Of a stretch of 64,000 nucleotides of DNA, positions 47,514 to 58,400 are shown piece after piece. Source of the stretch: Hoyosella sp. YIM 151337 (GTDB taxonomy: Bacteria; Actinomycetota; Actinomycetes; Mycobacteriales; Mycobacteriaceae). Both the position numbers and the translations under genes were made by a program. The DNA lies in contig NZ_JAPEIQ010000006.1 in the NCBI RefSeq assembly GCF_026041215.1, forward strand, positions 140,146 to 204,145, read 5' to 3'. How positions within the stretch are numbered: position 1 is the stretch's first letter; each line of letters opens with the position of its first letter. The notes under the pieces are model-generated. The model searched no databases, had not been told where the DNA came from, and saw only the letters and a list, made by a program, of their open reading frames with translations.

Positions 47514-47987
47514 GTGACTGAAAACAACCGCCTCAGCCCCGGCGATGCCGCCCCCGATTTCACCCTGCCCAACGCCGACGGCAACCCCGTTTCCCTCGGA
47601 GATTACCGCGGCCGGAAGGTCATCGTGTACTTCTATCCCGCCGCCGGCACTCCCGGTTGCACAAAGCAGGCGTGCGACTTCCGGGAAAGCCTCAGCGAGC
47701 TCAACAGTGCCGGGATTGATGTCATCGGGATCTCCCCTGACAAGCCCGAGAAGCTAGCGAAATTCCGTGACGCTGAGTCGCTTTCATTTCCGCTACTTTC
47801 GGACCCCGCGAAATCGACGCTCGCAGCGTGGGGTGCGTTCGGGGAAAAGAAACTGTATGGGAAGACCGTACAGGGTGTCATCCGTTCGACATTTCTGGTC
47901 GACGAAAACGGCAAGATCGAGGCCGCTCAGTACAACGTCCGGGCCACCGGCCACGTAGCGAAACTCCGGCGTGACCTCGCCGTTTAA
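47514..47987 (+). CDS. bcp: Bcp, thioredoxin-dependent peroxiredoxin
   Basis: 157 residues; reduces H2O2 and organic peroxides. Peroxidatic Cys49 and the second Cys54 are in AAGTPGCTKQACDFRES, the atypical 2-Cys BCP arrangement; LSPGDAAPDFTLPNADG opens the fold. GTG 47514 has no ribosome site, but TAGTCT lies six bases upstream, which fits a leaderless transcript. DnaA boxes flank the gene on both sides. A hairpin terminator follows. Position between the DUF3618 gene and acpS-fas recalls M. tuberculosis. Confidence 0.95.
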   Translation: MTENNRLSPGDAAPDFTLPNADGNPVSLGDYRGRKVIVYFYPAAGTPGCTKQACDFRESLSELNSAGIDVIGISPDKPEKLAKFRDAESLSFPLLSDPAKSTLAAWGAFGEKKLYGKTVQGVIRSTFLVDENGKIEAAQYNVRATGHVAKLRRDLAV

Positions 47988-48003
47988 GCTACCCGCGAGT
48001 ACC

Positions 48004-48037
48004 GTATCCGGGCCGCGTTCACTTCCGGCCCGGATAC
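48004..48037. terminator. Hairpin terminator after bcp
   Basis: GTATCCGGGCCG at 48004-48015 and its exact complement at 48026-48037, ten-base loop, a weak T content after the stem. Confidence 0.7.
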
Positions 48038-48043
48038 TTCGGG

Positions 48044-48070
48044 TTATCCACAGAAACCGAGTTATCCACA
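48044..48070 (+). promoter_or_regulatory. Two DnaA boxes downstream of bcp
   Basis: Exact TTATCCACA at 48044-48052 and 48062-48070, 18 bp apart, same orientation as the pair before bcp, followed by an AT-rich stretch (ATCTATAAATTG). Confidence 0.6.
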
Positions 48071-48225
48071 ATCTATAAATTGCTGTGCATATCTCTTCAC
48101 AGAACGGGTCGTGATCGCGGCGCGATACCGGCTACCACACCGTGCGACGGGGATGGCTCCTCGCAAACCCTCAGGCAGCGTGCCCTGTTCGGGCAAAAAT
48201 CGACGGGTAAAGATATCCTTCGGGC

Positions 48226-48996
48226 GTGGAGTCATCGACAGAAAGCCGCCTGCGTGGTGCCGTGGGCCCGCAGACAGCTGGTGCCGATGCCCTGAAACTC
48301 GATGAATCGGATCCGCTTATCAACACCCCAGATAGCCTCTCCATCCCCGAACCCTCCGGAGCACCGGAGGAGTTGCTGCCGCGCCGCCGTCCAGCCCAGG
48401 AACGCAGCCGCCGGAAGTTCGAGGCCATCTTGAACGCATCACGCGACCTGCTCGTCGAGGTTGGTTTCGAGTCGTTCACCTGCGAGGAGGTCGCCAATCG
48501 CGCGGGGGTGCCGATCGGTACGCTCTACCAGTTCTTCGCGAACAAGTACGTCATTGTGTGTGAACTGGATCGTCATGACCTTGTAGGAGTTCAGCGCGAG
48601 CTCGCAGCGTTCCAGACTATGGTGCCAACCCTGCAATGGCCGATAATCCTCAACCGGTTCCTCGATCATCTTGCGGACCTGTGGCTGAACGACCCGTCAC
48701 GACGGGCTGTATGGCTCGCTGTGCAATCAACACCAGCGACCCGGGCAACAGCTGCCATCTACGAACGCGCGCTCGCTCAGCAAGTCTCAGAGCTGTTGCA
48801 GCCCCTCTTCCCTAGCGCGGACTCGGCATACCGTCAGAAGATCGCCGAGGTGCTCGTACATATCGCCTATTCGATGCTCAATTTCGCGGTCCGTGACGGA
48901 CAGAATCATCCGGAGGCGGTCAGCGAGCTTAAGCGGTTACTGGGCTCGTATCTCCTGCAGACCGAGCGCGACCTCCGCAAGCGGAAGCGCACTTAA
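48226..48996 (+). CDS. TetR-family regulator with long N-terminal extension
   Basis: 256 residues from GTG 48226. An acidic, Pro-rich, probably disordered segment of about 50 residues precedes the HTH domain (RRKFEAILNASRDLLVEVGFESFTCEEVANRAGVPIGTLYQFFANK, landmark near residues 61-106). The ligand domain follows and the C-terminus is basic (RDLRKRKRT). It is convergent with acpS-fas across a strong terminator. A role in lipid gene control is suggested only by location. Start uncertain within the extension. Confidence 0.85.
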   Translation: MESSTESRLRGAVGPQTAGADALKLDESDPLINTPDSLSIPEPSGAPEELLPRRRPAQERSRRKFEAILNASRDLLVEVGFESFTCEEVANRAGVPIGTLYQFFANKYVIVCELDRHDLVGVQRELAAFQTMVPTLQWPIILNRFLDHLADLWLNDPSRRAVWLAVQSTPATRATAAIYERALAQQVSELLQPLFPSADSAYRQKIAEVLVHIAYSMLNFAVRDGQNHPEAVSELKRLLGSYLLQTERDLRKRKRT

Positions 48997-49015
48997 GACC
49001 GGACGCCGCAATGCC

Positions 49016-49051
49016 GAAACCCCGAGTGCTGGATGCGGCACTCGGGGTTTC
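49016..49051. terminator. Bidirectional rho-independent terminator between the TetR gene and acpS
   Basis: GAAACCCCGAGTGC at 49016-49029 pairs perfectly with 49038-49051 (14 bp), eight-base loop, followed on the plus strand by CTTTTCTTT. Confidence 0.88.
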
Positions 49052-49062
49052 CTTTTCTTTCG

Positions 49063-49455
49063 TTATGGATCTTCGATGATGACGAAGGCTCCTGCCATGT
49101 CCCCGTCGTGAGTCAGGGATACATGGATGGCGGCATCTCCGATGTAGCCGGCGATGTCGCCTTTGACCACGATGCTCGGCCGGCCCCAGTTGTCGTTGAC
49201 CACTTCGATCTGGTCGTAGCGGACATCCGGCATTTGGACGGGCTGGGCGAACCGGGACCCTGACCAGGCTTTGATCAGGGCCTCCTTCGCGGCCCACCGT
49301 GCGGCGTAGTGGCGTGCTGGGTCGTCCGTGACGTCCGAGCAGTAGCGCCGCTCGCCGACGGTGAAGTTCTTCAGCATCGTGGTGCCTGGGTGCGCGAGCT
49401 GCTCAGCGAACTCGCTCACGCACACCAGGTCAAACCCGATACCCCGCACCGTCAC
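49063..49455 (-). CDS. acpS: AcpS, holo-acyl-carrier-protein synthase
   Basis: 130 residues. Transfers 4'-phosphopantetheine from CoA to the ACP Ser, here most likely that of the adjacent FAS-I. The two family motifs are visible: GIGFDLVCVSEF with the metal-binding Asp and YAARWAAKEALIKAW with the Glu/Lys. GTG 49455 lies six bases after the fas stop, so fas and acpS form an operon, as in mycobacteria. Confidence 0.95.
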   Translation of the reverse strand: MTVRGIGFDLVCVSEFAEQLAHPGTTMLKNFTVGERRYCSDVTDDPARHYAARWAAKEALIKAWSGSRFAQPVQMPDVRYDQIEVVNDNWGRPSIVVKGDIAGYIGDAAIHVSLTHDGDMAGAFVIIEDP

Positions 49456-49461
49456 GGTCGG

Positions 49462-52400
49462 TCACTGAACTCCGGGCACCGGGTAGGTTCCGGACTCGCC
49501 GAGCCGGGCCTGGGGGTCGAGCAGCAGCGCTGCCTCCGACTCACGGACCGAACCGGCGAAGCGGCGGTTCTCCGGGCGCTCGTAGAGTGCCGGTCCACCA
49601 ACCATCGCGGCGGCGATACGGCGGCGGCCGTCGGCGACCCGCTTCGCTGCCCGTGCCAGGTAGTCAGCGGCCCGCTCGGCACCGAGTGCCTGCAGGAACG
49701 CTTCCGCGTGCACGATTGCGACGAACGCGGACACGTGCCCGAACCCGAGGCTGGTGACAAGGCCCGCCTTGAGCGGCAGGCGCTCGCCGAACTTCAGGGC
49801 CTGGCGCACCCACACGAGATGCGGATGCTGGGCGAGCACCTCGTCGACGCAGTCGAGGCTGCGGTTCGGAGGCACCACACCGTCAGCGAGGACCTGGCAG
49901 AGCCCGATCATCTGGAACGCTGCCGCACCGCCCTTCGCGTGGCCGGTAAGCGACTTCTGGGAGATCACGAACAGCGGTGCGCCGTCCGTGCGGCCCAGCG
50001 CCGTGGCGATGCGCTCGTGCAGTTCCGACTCGTTCGGGTCGTTGGCACCGGTGGAGGTGTCGTGCTTCGAGATCACCGAGATGTCGTCTGCGGTGACACC
50101 GAGAGCAGCGAGTTCCTTCGCCAGCTTCGACGTCGTGCCGCCGCGCCCGGCGCTGAGCGCACCGAGGCCGGGTGCCGGGATGGACGTGTGCGCACCGTCA
50201 CCGAAGGTTCCGGTCCAGCCGACCACACCGAGCACTGGCAGTCCCAGCTCGAACGCGAGGTCACCGCGGGCGAGGAGGACGGTGCCGCCACCGTTGGCCT
50301 CGACGAAGCCGCCACGGCGGCGATCGTTGGCGCGGGAGAAGCGTCGCGGATCGATGCCCTTGTCCAGCATCGCCTGGGTGTTGGCGGTGGCGTTCATGTC
50401 ACCGAAGCCGGTGATGCCTTCAACTCCGAGGTCATCGAAGCCGCCGGCGACGACGAACTGCGCCCGGCCTGAGCGGATCTTGTCGAAGCCCTCCGACACC
50501 GACACTGCTGCGGTCGCGCATGCCGCCACGGGGTGGAGCATGTCGCCGTAGCTGCCGACATAGGACTGGACGACGTGCGCCGCGATGACGTTCGGCAGGG
50601 CCTCCTGCAGGATGTCGTTCGGGCGGTTCTCGCCGAGGATCGCATCGATGTAGAGCGAGCGCATCGACTTCATGCCACCGATACCGACGCCCTGCGTGTT
50701 CGCGACGTCTGCCGGGTGTACCCAGCGGAGCAGCTCAGCCGGTGTGAACCCGGAGCCGAGGAACGCATCGACAGTGGTGACGAGGTTCCACAGTGCGACC
50801 CGGTCGATCGAATCGGCCAGTTCCGCGGGGATGCCCCAGCGGGTCGCGTCGAAGTTCAGCGGAATCTGAGCACCGACGGTACGGGTCATCTCGACCCGCC
50901 GCGGGACCCGGATTTCGGTGCCAGCCTTGCGGGTGACCTGCCATTCACCAGACTCCAGCGATTCGATGACCGTGGAATCGGGCGCGGCGGACACGAACGC
51001 ACGAGCTTCAGCCTCGCCGCTGACCGTGAAGGTCAGATCGTTGTCGAGGAAGACCGAGCTGAGGAGCGGCTGGGTGCCGTCCTGCAGTGCCCCATCGTTC
51101 TCGTACGGACGGATGCCGCACTGCTCAACCACGCGGTCGTGGTACAGCTCCCAGATGTCCTCCTCAGCGACCTCGTCACCGGACTCGGTGTCGTACCACG
51201 CTGGCTTGGGATCGTTGTGCCAGGTGACGAGACCCGTGGTCCAGGCGAGTTCGAGAACACCAGCCGCCGAAAGTTCTTCGGAGACCTCCATCTCGAAGCG
51301 GGTACGTGCCGAGCCGTACGGCCCGAGTTCGCCCGCACCGACGATGACGACCATGTCGGCAGGATCAGCGGCAACCTTGTTCCACTCGACCCGGCGGACC
51401 GGGTCAGCAGCGGGTGCTGCTGGCAGCGCGCTGATGACGTTGTCGCCTTCTTCGACGGCTTCTTCGCTCTCTTCCTCAGCAGCCGCGTGTGCCTTGCCGG
51501 CCAGCGCGGAGAGATCGAGGTCTGCCGTGTCGAGCCCGCCTGTGAGGTTGAGGGTCACCGGCTCGGATTCGGCGTACGTGCGTGCCTCGGGGGTGCAGCC
51601 CTTGAGCAGTTCCGCCGCCATTTCAGTGGTGGCCCAGGTCTTGACGCCAGCTGCCTCGACAAAGCGGACCAGCGGGTCGTTGCCGCCCATGAGTCCGGTG
51701 CCGCGCACCCAGCCGATGAGAGCGTGGGTGAAGGTCACGCGCTGTGACCAGCTCGACTCGGACTTCCACTTGGCGATGATCGCGTCGAACGCGGCCTTGG
51801 ATTCACCGTAGGCACCGTCGCCACCGAAAATGCCGCGGTTCGGTGAGCCTGGCAGCAGGACGTGGAGACGGGTGTCGATGTCGTTGTCCTTGCCGATTGC
51901 CGATAGGCCACCGATCATCTTCTCCACCGACCAGAGCAGAACACGCATCTGCAGTTCCGCCTTGGCGCCAGCGTCGGCGAGTTCACCGCTGACTCGTGGT
52001 GCCGCGAACGGAACCAGCATCGTCGGGGTGAGTGCCTTCTTCAGCACCTTGGTCTCGGGGCCAGCGGTGATGGCGTACTCGCTGCCAACCCAGTCGACGA
52101 GAGCGTCAACGTCGCTGAATGCTGCCATGTTGGCCGGGACGACCCACAAGGTGGCGCCAGCGCGGGCGTTCGCCCGGTAGAGCTCCTTGTAGAAGCCGAC
52201 GCGCTCGGAGTTGAGGCGCGAGGTCGTGGCAATGACGGTTGCGCCGCCGTTCAGCAGCTCACCGGCGACAGCCGCGGCGATCGAGCCTTCGCTCGCGCCG
52301 GTAACGATCGCAACTTCGGAGTCCCACTTGCCCGTGGAGGTGTCCATGGCCTCTGCGGCGAACCGGTTGTAGGCCTCGGCAAGGGCAGGACGTCCCGCGT

Positions 52401-55400
52401 CCTGTGCCTTCTGTGCCCACCAGCGCGCCTGGGTAGCGACGATCTCGCCGGTCCCGGTGAACGTGCCGGCGTTGTCGGCGTTGTCACCCAGCCAGAGCTT
52501 CGCGAGGTCTTCGCGAGCGCTCGCCCACCGGTCGTCGAACGCGACGGCCTTGTTGGCGTCGAACGCGGGAGCAACCTGGCGTGCCCAGTCGCTGCCGAGT
52601 TCCTGGGCGACAAGCTCGGCCAGTTCCGCGGACGGATCCTCAGCGTCGGCGATGGACTTCGGCGCCGACAGTCCCAGCTCCGCGAGCAGGTGCCGCGCCG
52701 TCGAAGCGAGCACACCGTCGGGTCCGGTGATCGACTCAGTGAGAGCCGAGACCGTAGCAGAGTCGACCGTTCCGCCGCCCGCGCCACCGGCGCTTGGCTT
52801 GCCGACGGTGACACCGTTGCGGGCCGCGACGGACTGGATTGCCGCGTCGATCAGTTCGTCCGCGGTGCTGCCGGAGATGCCGCCGAGTTCGCCGCCGCGT
52901 GAGCTGGAGCCTTCACGGGTGCCGAGGGCAAGCTCAGCGGTGACGTGGTGGACCCAGCCCTGTTCGAGCTGCCACACGTCGGTGACGACGTCGCTGATGT
53001 AGGCGGGACGCTTGCCGGTCGGACCGAACACCTTGCGAAGCTGGTCGCCGAACGCGTCGGTGAGCACGGGGCCGAACGGCTTGTACGTGCGCGCCAGCTT
53101 GTTCACGGTCTGCGACAGGGTCGGGATGTCCGCGTCCGCGGCACCGTCGATCGCGCCGAGGCCGAGCTCGGAACCAAGGTCGAGGAGCACCTGGTTGCGG
53201 CGTGAGGACACACCGTCGCACAGGGCCTCGATGGTGTCAGCGGAGCCGATCTGCTCGGGGCGCAGCTTGGTGAGCGACGCGATGAGCGCACGGGTGGCGT
53301 CCGCTGCGGAGAACGGCAGGTCGTCGGGACGCGGTCCGCCAGCAGGCGCGGCCGGAGCCGGCGCGGGTGCCGGGGCAGCCTCTGCGGGCGCGGCGGCCTC
53401 CGCAGGAGCGGCCTCAGCGGTCGCTTCCGCCGAGTCGTCCACGTCGTCCTCGAAGTCCTGGCTCTCGTCCTGGCCCTTGACTGCGAGCGCGTCACGCTCG
53501 ACGTTGAAGACCTCAGGCTTCGCGACGTAACCGGGCAGTCCCAGTGTCGACTTCGCGAGGTTCGCGAGCGTCGGGGCGCTGCCAGTGCCGATCTCAACGA
53601 AACGCTCGACGGCGACGCCGCCTTCGGCTTCGTCGGTGAACAGCAGATCCTGCGTCTCGATCCAGCGGACCGGGCTTGCGAACTGCCACGCGAGCAGTTC
53701 GATGAGGATCTCGCGGCTGAGTGCGACAGGCTTGGCTGACCAGCTGTCGAAGTCCGCGAGCACAGCCTTCAGCGGCTCCGAGTCGACGAGGTCGGCGATC
53801 TCCTGAACGAAGTCGCGCCCGAGGTTGAACAGCCGCGGCACGAGGTTCGGGATGTAGCGGCCCACGAGGATCTGCGGGTCGATGTCGTGCGGAACGAGTT
53901 CGCGCAGCTTCTCACGGAACTCCGGCACACCGCCAAGCAGCACCGAGGAGTGGAACGGGACGTCGATGCCGGGCACGAGGATGAACGCGCGCTTGCCGCC
54001 CAGGGCGGTGCGGCGAGCATCGATGTCCGACTCGAGTGCCTCGAGCCCCTTCACCGTGCCGGCGATCGCGTACTGCGAGCCACGCAGGTTGTAGTTGACG
54101 ACCTGCAGGAACTCACCCGTTTCGGCGGCAATGCCATCGATGTACGCGGTGACATCGGAGTCCGCGATCCCAGCCTGGGACGGACGGATCGCTCCGAGCC
54201 GGTAGTCGCTGCGGCCCTTCGCGTCACGTGGCACGAGGGTGTGCATCGCTGAACCACGCCGGAACACAAGTTCGAGCACTGCGGGCAGCGGCAAGACCTC
54301 AGCAACGGCGGAGAGCGCGTTGTACTCACCGACGGAGTGACCGCAGAAGTACGCACCTTCGATGAACGCGCCGGATTCCTTCAGTTCCGCAATCTGCGCG
54401 AGGCCGAGGGTGGCCATCGCGACCTGCGTGAACTGGGTCAGGAAGAGTACGCCGTCCGGGTGGTAGTAGGTGACGCCGCGGGCCCGGATCTCGGTGGGGT
54501 TGTCGCGGACGATCGCGAGGATCGAGAAGCCGAGTTCCTTGCGGGTGTGCTCATCGGCACGCTCCCACACTGCACGGGCAGCCTTGGAGCGGGTCATTGC
54601 CTCAAGACCCATCCCCTTGTGCTGGATGCCCTGGCCGGGGAACGCGTACACGATCCGTGGCGGCGCCATGCGGGCCGTACCGATCATGACGGGGGTGTCG
54701 CCGACCTTGCAGGTGACCTCGATGATCTCGCGGCCCGCTTCGATGCTGACGCGCTCAGCGCGGACATCGATGGTGTCGCCCGGCAGCACGGGTGCCAGGA
54801 ACCGGGTGGTCCAGGCTTCGATACCCGGGTACTTGCGCTGGTCGCTGCTGATGTCACGGCCGGCGAGCACATGCTGTGCCGCAGCGGAGAGCCACATGCC
54901 GTGCACGATCGGGCCGGGCAGGCCCGCGAGCGCAGCAGCCCCATCGCTGGTGTGGATCGGGTTGTGGTCGCCGGAGATCCGGGCAAAGGCACGCATGGAC
55001 GTCGGCGCGGTGAAGCTGACCTTTCGGACGAGCTTGCGCGGCGTGCTGGCGGCGTCCTTGCTCGCGACGGAAACCGGATCGGTGAGGGACGCGCTGCCCG
55101 TCCGGTTGCGGATGGCGAAACGCTCGCTCAGCGTGGCGATCAGTTCGCTGCCGGTGCGGATCTCAACCTCGACCTCGATGACACGGCCAACCTCGGCGTC
55201 GACAACGCGGCCGAGCTTCGCGCGGACGTCCAGTGTCGCACTTTCCGTGGGGAGGCTGCCGAGCAGGGACGTGTGGTGGTCGAGGTGAACAAGATCAAGC
55301 AGACCTTCGACGCAGGGTGCGCCGTCCGCTGACTTCGCCGCGCCGATAGCAGCGAAGACGGCGGGCCAGCAGGTGCCGACGAGAACGTCCGGCACGGTGC

Positions 55401-58400
55401 CCGGCATCATGTCCGCGCCGATACCGGTGGCGGTGACGGCAGCGTGGTCAGCCACGAGTTCAGGCAGGTAGGTGGTGCTGAATTCAGCGACACCATCAAC
55501 GACTGGAGGCAGTTCGCCGCCGCCTGCAGCGACCTCGAGAAGGGCGCTCATAGCGGTCGCGGTGTCTTCAGCGCTGACGATCGGTGCGCCACCGGTGGTG
55601 CAGGACGCGGGAACGGTAAGGCGCAGTGAAACTTTGCCGCGCAGCACCGGAACCTCGAGGACCGCGACGTTCTCGCCAGCGGCCCGCAGCACGGCGCCGG
55701 TGGCGGCGTGCCGCGCGACATCATTGGACGTGATGTCCCAGGTTGAGGGCTCGCCGATACGGAACACAGGGTTCTTGGTGAGGCGGCTCCCCCAGGTGGC
55801 GTCGGGTGCTGCGAGGAGGATTCCGAGGACACCATCGGCTTCGGCGCGGCGGCGGCTCGGTACCGAAACAGCTTCGGTGGAGAGCGCGGAAACGGTCTCG
55901 TCCTCGAAGCGCTTGAGGATGTCAGCCACCGGCTCGTCGGCCTTGGTGATGCCTGCGACAGAAACGGTGCCGGGGATGACGCATACCTGGTCGGCGCTGT
56001 AACGCGGGTCGTGGGCCTGCCACAGCGAGTCCGAGCGCCACCAGCGGCGAACCTCAGCGTCGATGACGGGCACGAAGTTGACCGGCTTGCCCGGGGTACG
56101 GCATAGCGACATGAAGAACGGGACGTCACCGGGGTGCAGAACCGTGGTGGCTGCCTCCGGGTACGTGGTGACGAGTTCCGCGATCGCCGCGTGTGGACGC
56201 TCCAGGTGCACGGCGTCGGAGAACAGCGACGTGATGCGGCCCCGGTCGGCCGGGTTGAGGCGTGCCTCGGCGCGGCGGATCATCGACGCGAACCGCTCCC
56301 GCCAGGTGACGTCGAGCCATACGGAATTGATCGTGTCGCTGGCATCGGAGAAGTCGCCGCCGATGTTGAAGTCTGTCGCAGCCTCACCAACGGCGAGTTC
56401 GACGTAGCGCTCCAGCCATTCCTGGTACGTCATCGCGGCGACGTCACCGAAGTACGGCTTGGCGGTGCCATTGAGCGCGGCGATGATTTCGTCGCGGCGG
56501 CGTTTGACCTCCGCTGCGTCACCAGCCACCTCGTCGAGGAGACGCCCGGTCTTCGACGCGGTGTTGTCGACCTCGTGGATATCCGCGCCGAGTTGGCTGC
56601 GGCCCGAGGACATTCCGTTCTGCGCGCCGCCAGCGGGGATCCACTCTGGGGTGCCCTGGGTGTCGACGAGCAGCTTCTTGACCTCAGGTGAGGTCGTCGC
56701 CTCGAGTGCGGCCATCGCCGCGGTGCCGATGAGGATGGAGTCAACGGGCATCGCGGGGAAACCGTGCGCGACGGACCAGCGGCCGGTCAGGTAGTCGGCT
56801 GCGCGCTCGGGCGTGCCGATGCCACCGCCCGCGGCGATGACGACGTTGGGCCGTGCCCGGAGCTCAGCGTAGGTCTCGAGGAGGAGGTCATCGAGGTCCT
56901 CCCACGAGTGGTGACCGCCGGCCTTGCCGCCTTCGATCTGAACGATGATGGTCTGGTGCGGTACTTCCGCGGCGATCCGGATGACTGAGCGAATCTGCGC
57001 AACCGTGCCCGGCTTGAAGGCGATGTACGACAGTCCGGCATTGGTGAGGTCTTCGATGATTGACAGCGCGTCATCGAGCTCAGGGATACCGGCGGTAATG
57101 GTGATGCCATCGAAGGGTGCGCCCGCGACGCGCGCCTTCTGCAGCAGGCGCTTGCCGCCGACGTGCAGCTTCCACAGGTACGGGTCGAGGAACATCGCGT
57201 TGAGCTGTACCGCGCGGCCCGGATCGAGGAGCTTCTTCAGGTCTTCGACGCGATCGTTGAAGATCGGCTCGGTAACCTGGCCCCCGCCTGCGAGTTCGGA
57301 CCAATAGCCAGCGTTCGCTGCGGCTGCGACGATCTTGGCGTCGACGGTGGTCGGGGTCATGCCCGCGAGGACAATCGGTGAACGGCCGGTGAGGCGAGTG
57401 AAGAGGGTCTCTGCAACCTTGGTGCCGTCAGGAAGTTCGGCGACGCGCGGCGCGAAGCGGGTCCACGGGCTGGGAACCTCCGGCGTGGCGCCGGGGGTGA
57501 AAAGATTGCGGTGTCCGCCACGGGTGCCGGCGGGGATCACGGCGACGCCGAGTCCGCGAGTTGACGATGCGGTGAGGCGGGCGAAAACGTCGCCCGGCCC
57601 GACGTCCAGCAGCCACTGCGCGCCGGATTTGGCGAGACGCTCGATTTCCGCGACCCAGTCGACGGGGTCGACGAGCGCGCTGGTAGCGAGGTTGCGGGTC
57701 AGTTCGGTGTCGATGCCGCACTCTTCGGCCCACTCGACTGCGAGTTCAACGGCGGCGGACATCGATGGGTGGTGGAAGGCCACCTCTGCTGCGATGGGAT
57801 CGAAAACAGGAGCGAAGATTTCGCCGCCGCGGACACGGTCGGCGCGCTCCTGCTTTTCTTTCTCGGCGATTTCGGCGCAGCGCAGGCGGATTCGCTCGAT
57901 TTGCTCAGGCCGGCCGGAGATGACAACACGGCGGCGAGCGTTACGGATGGCCACGACCGGCGCCTCGTCGGGCGACATGCCACTGGTCGCCTCGGCAACG
58001 ATGTCGGCGATGCGCTGCGGATCAGCCTTGGAAACGGAAACCATCGCGGAGTGCGAGCCGACCGAGCGCAAGCCGCGGCGGCGGCCGGTGAGTGATGCGG
58101 CTGCACCCATCAGCTGGGCGATTGCGAGGAGTTCCGCATTGCGGCTACCGCCCTGACGCAGAACTTCGACGCCGAGCACACCTTGTGAGTGGCCGGCAGT
58201 CGCGGCGGGCGCGACCTCGACAGTGTCGAGACCTTCAAGCTCGAGCAACCGCAGCGCAGCGAGCTGGGCGAGGAATACGCCGGGCAGGGAAATAGCGGCG
58301 GTGGAGACGTCAACGGTGGTCTCTTCGTCACCGGTCTGCTCAGCCCACTGCAGCGGCGCGAACTCCGCGCGCACGATCTGAAGGTCACTATCGACCGGGG

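Noticed and set aside
54337-55332. 331-residue open frame on the plus strand inside fas
   Set aside because: It is antisense to well-conserved transferase and dehydratase domains of FAS-I; long reverse frames are common in high-GC coding DNA.
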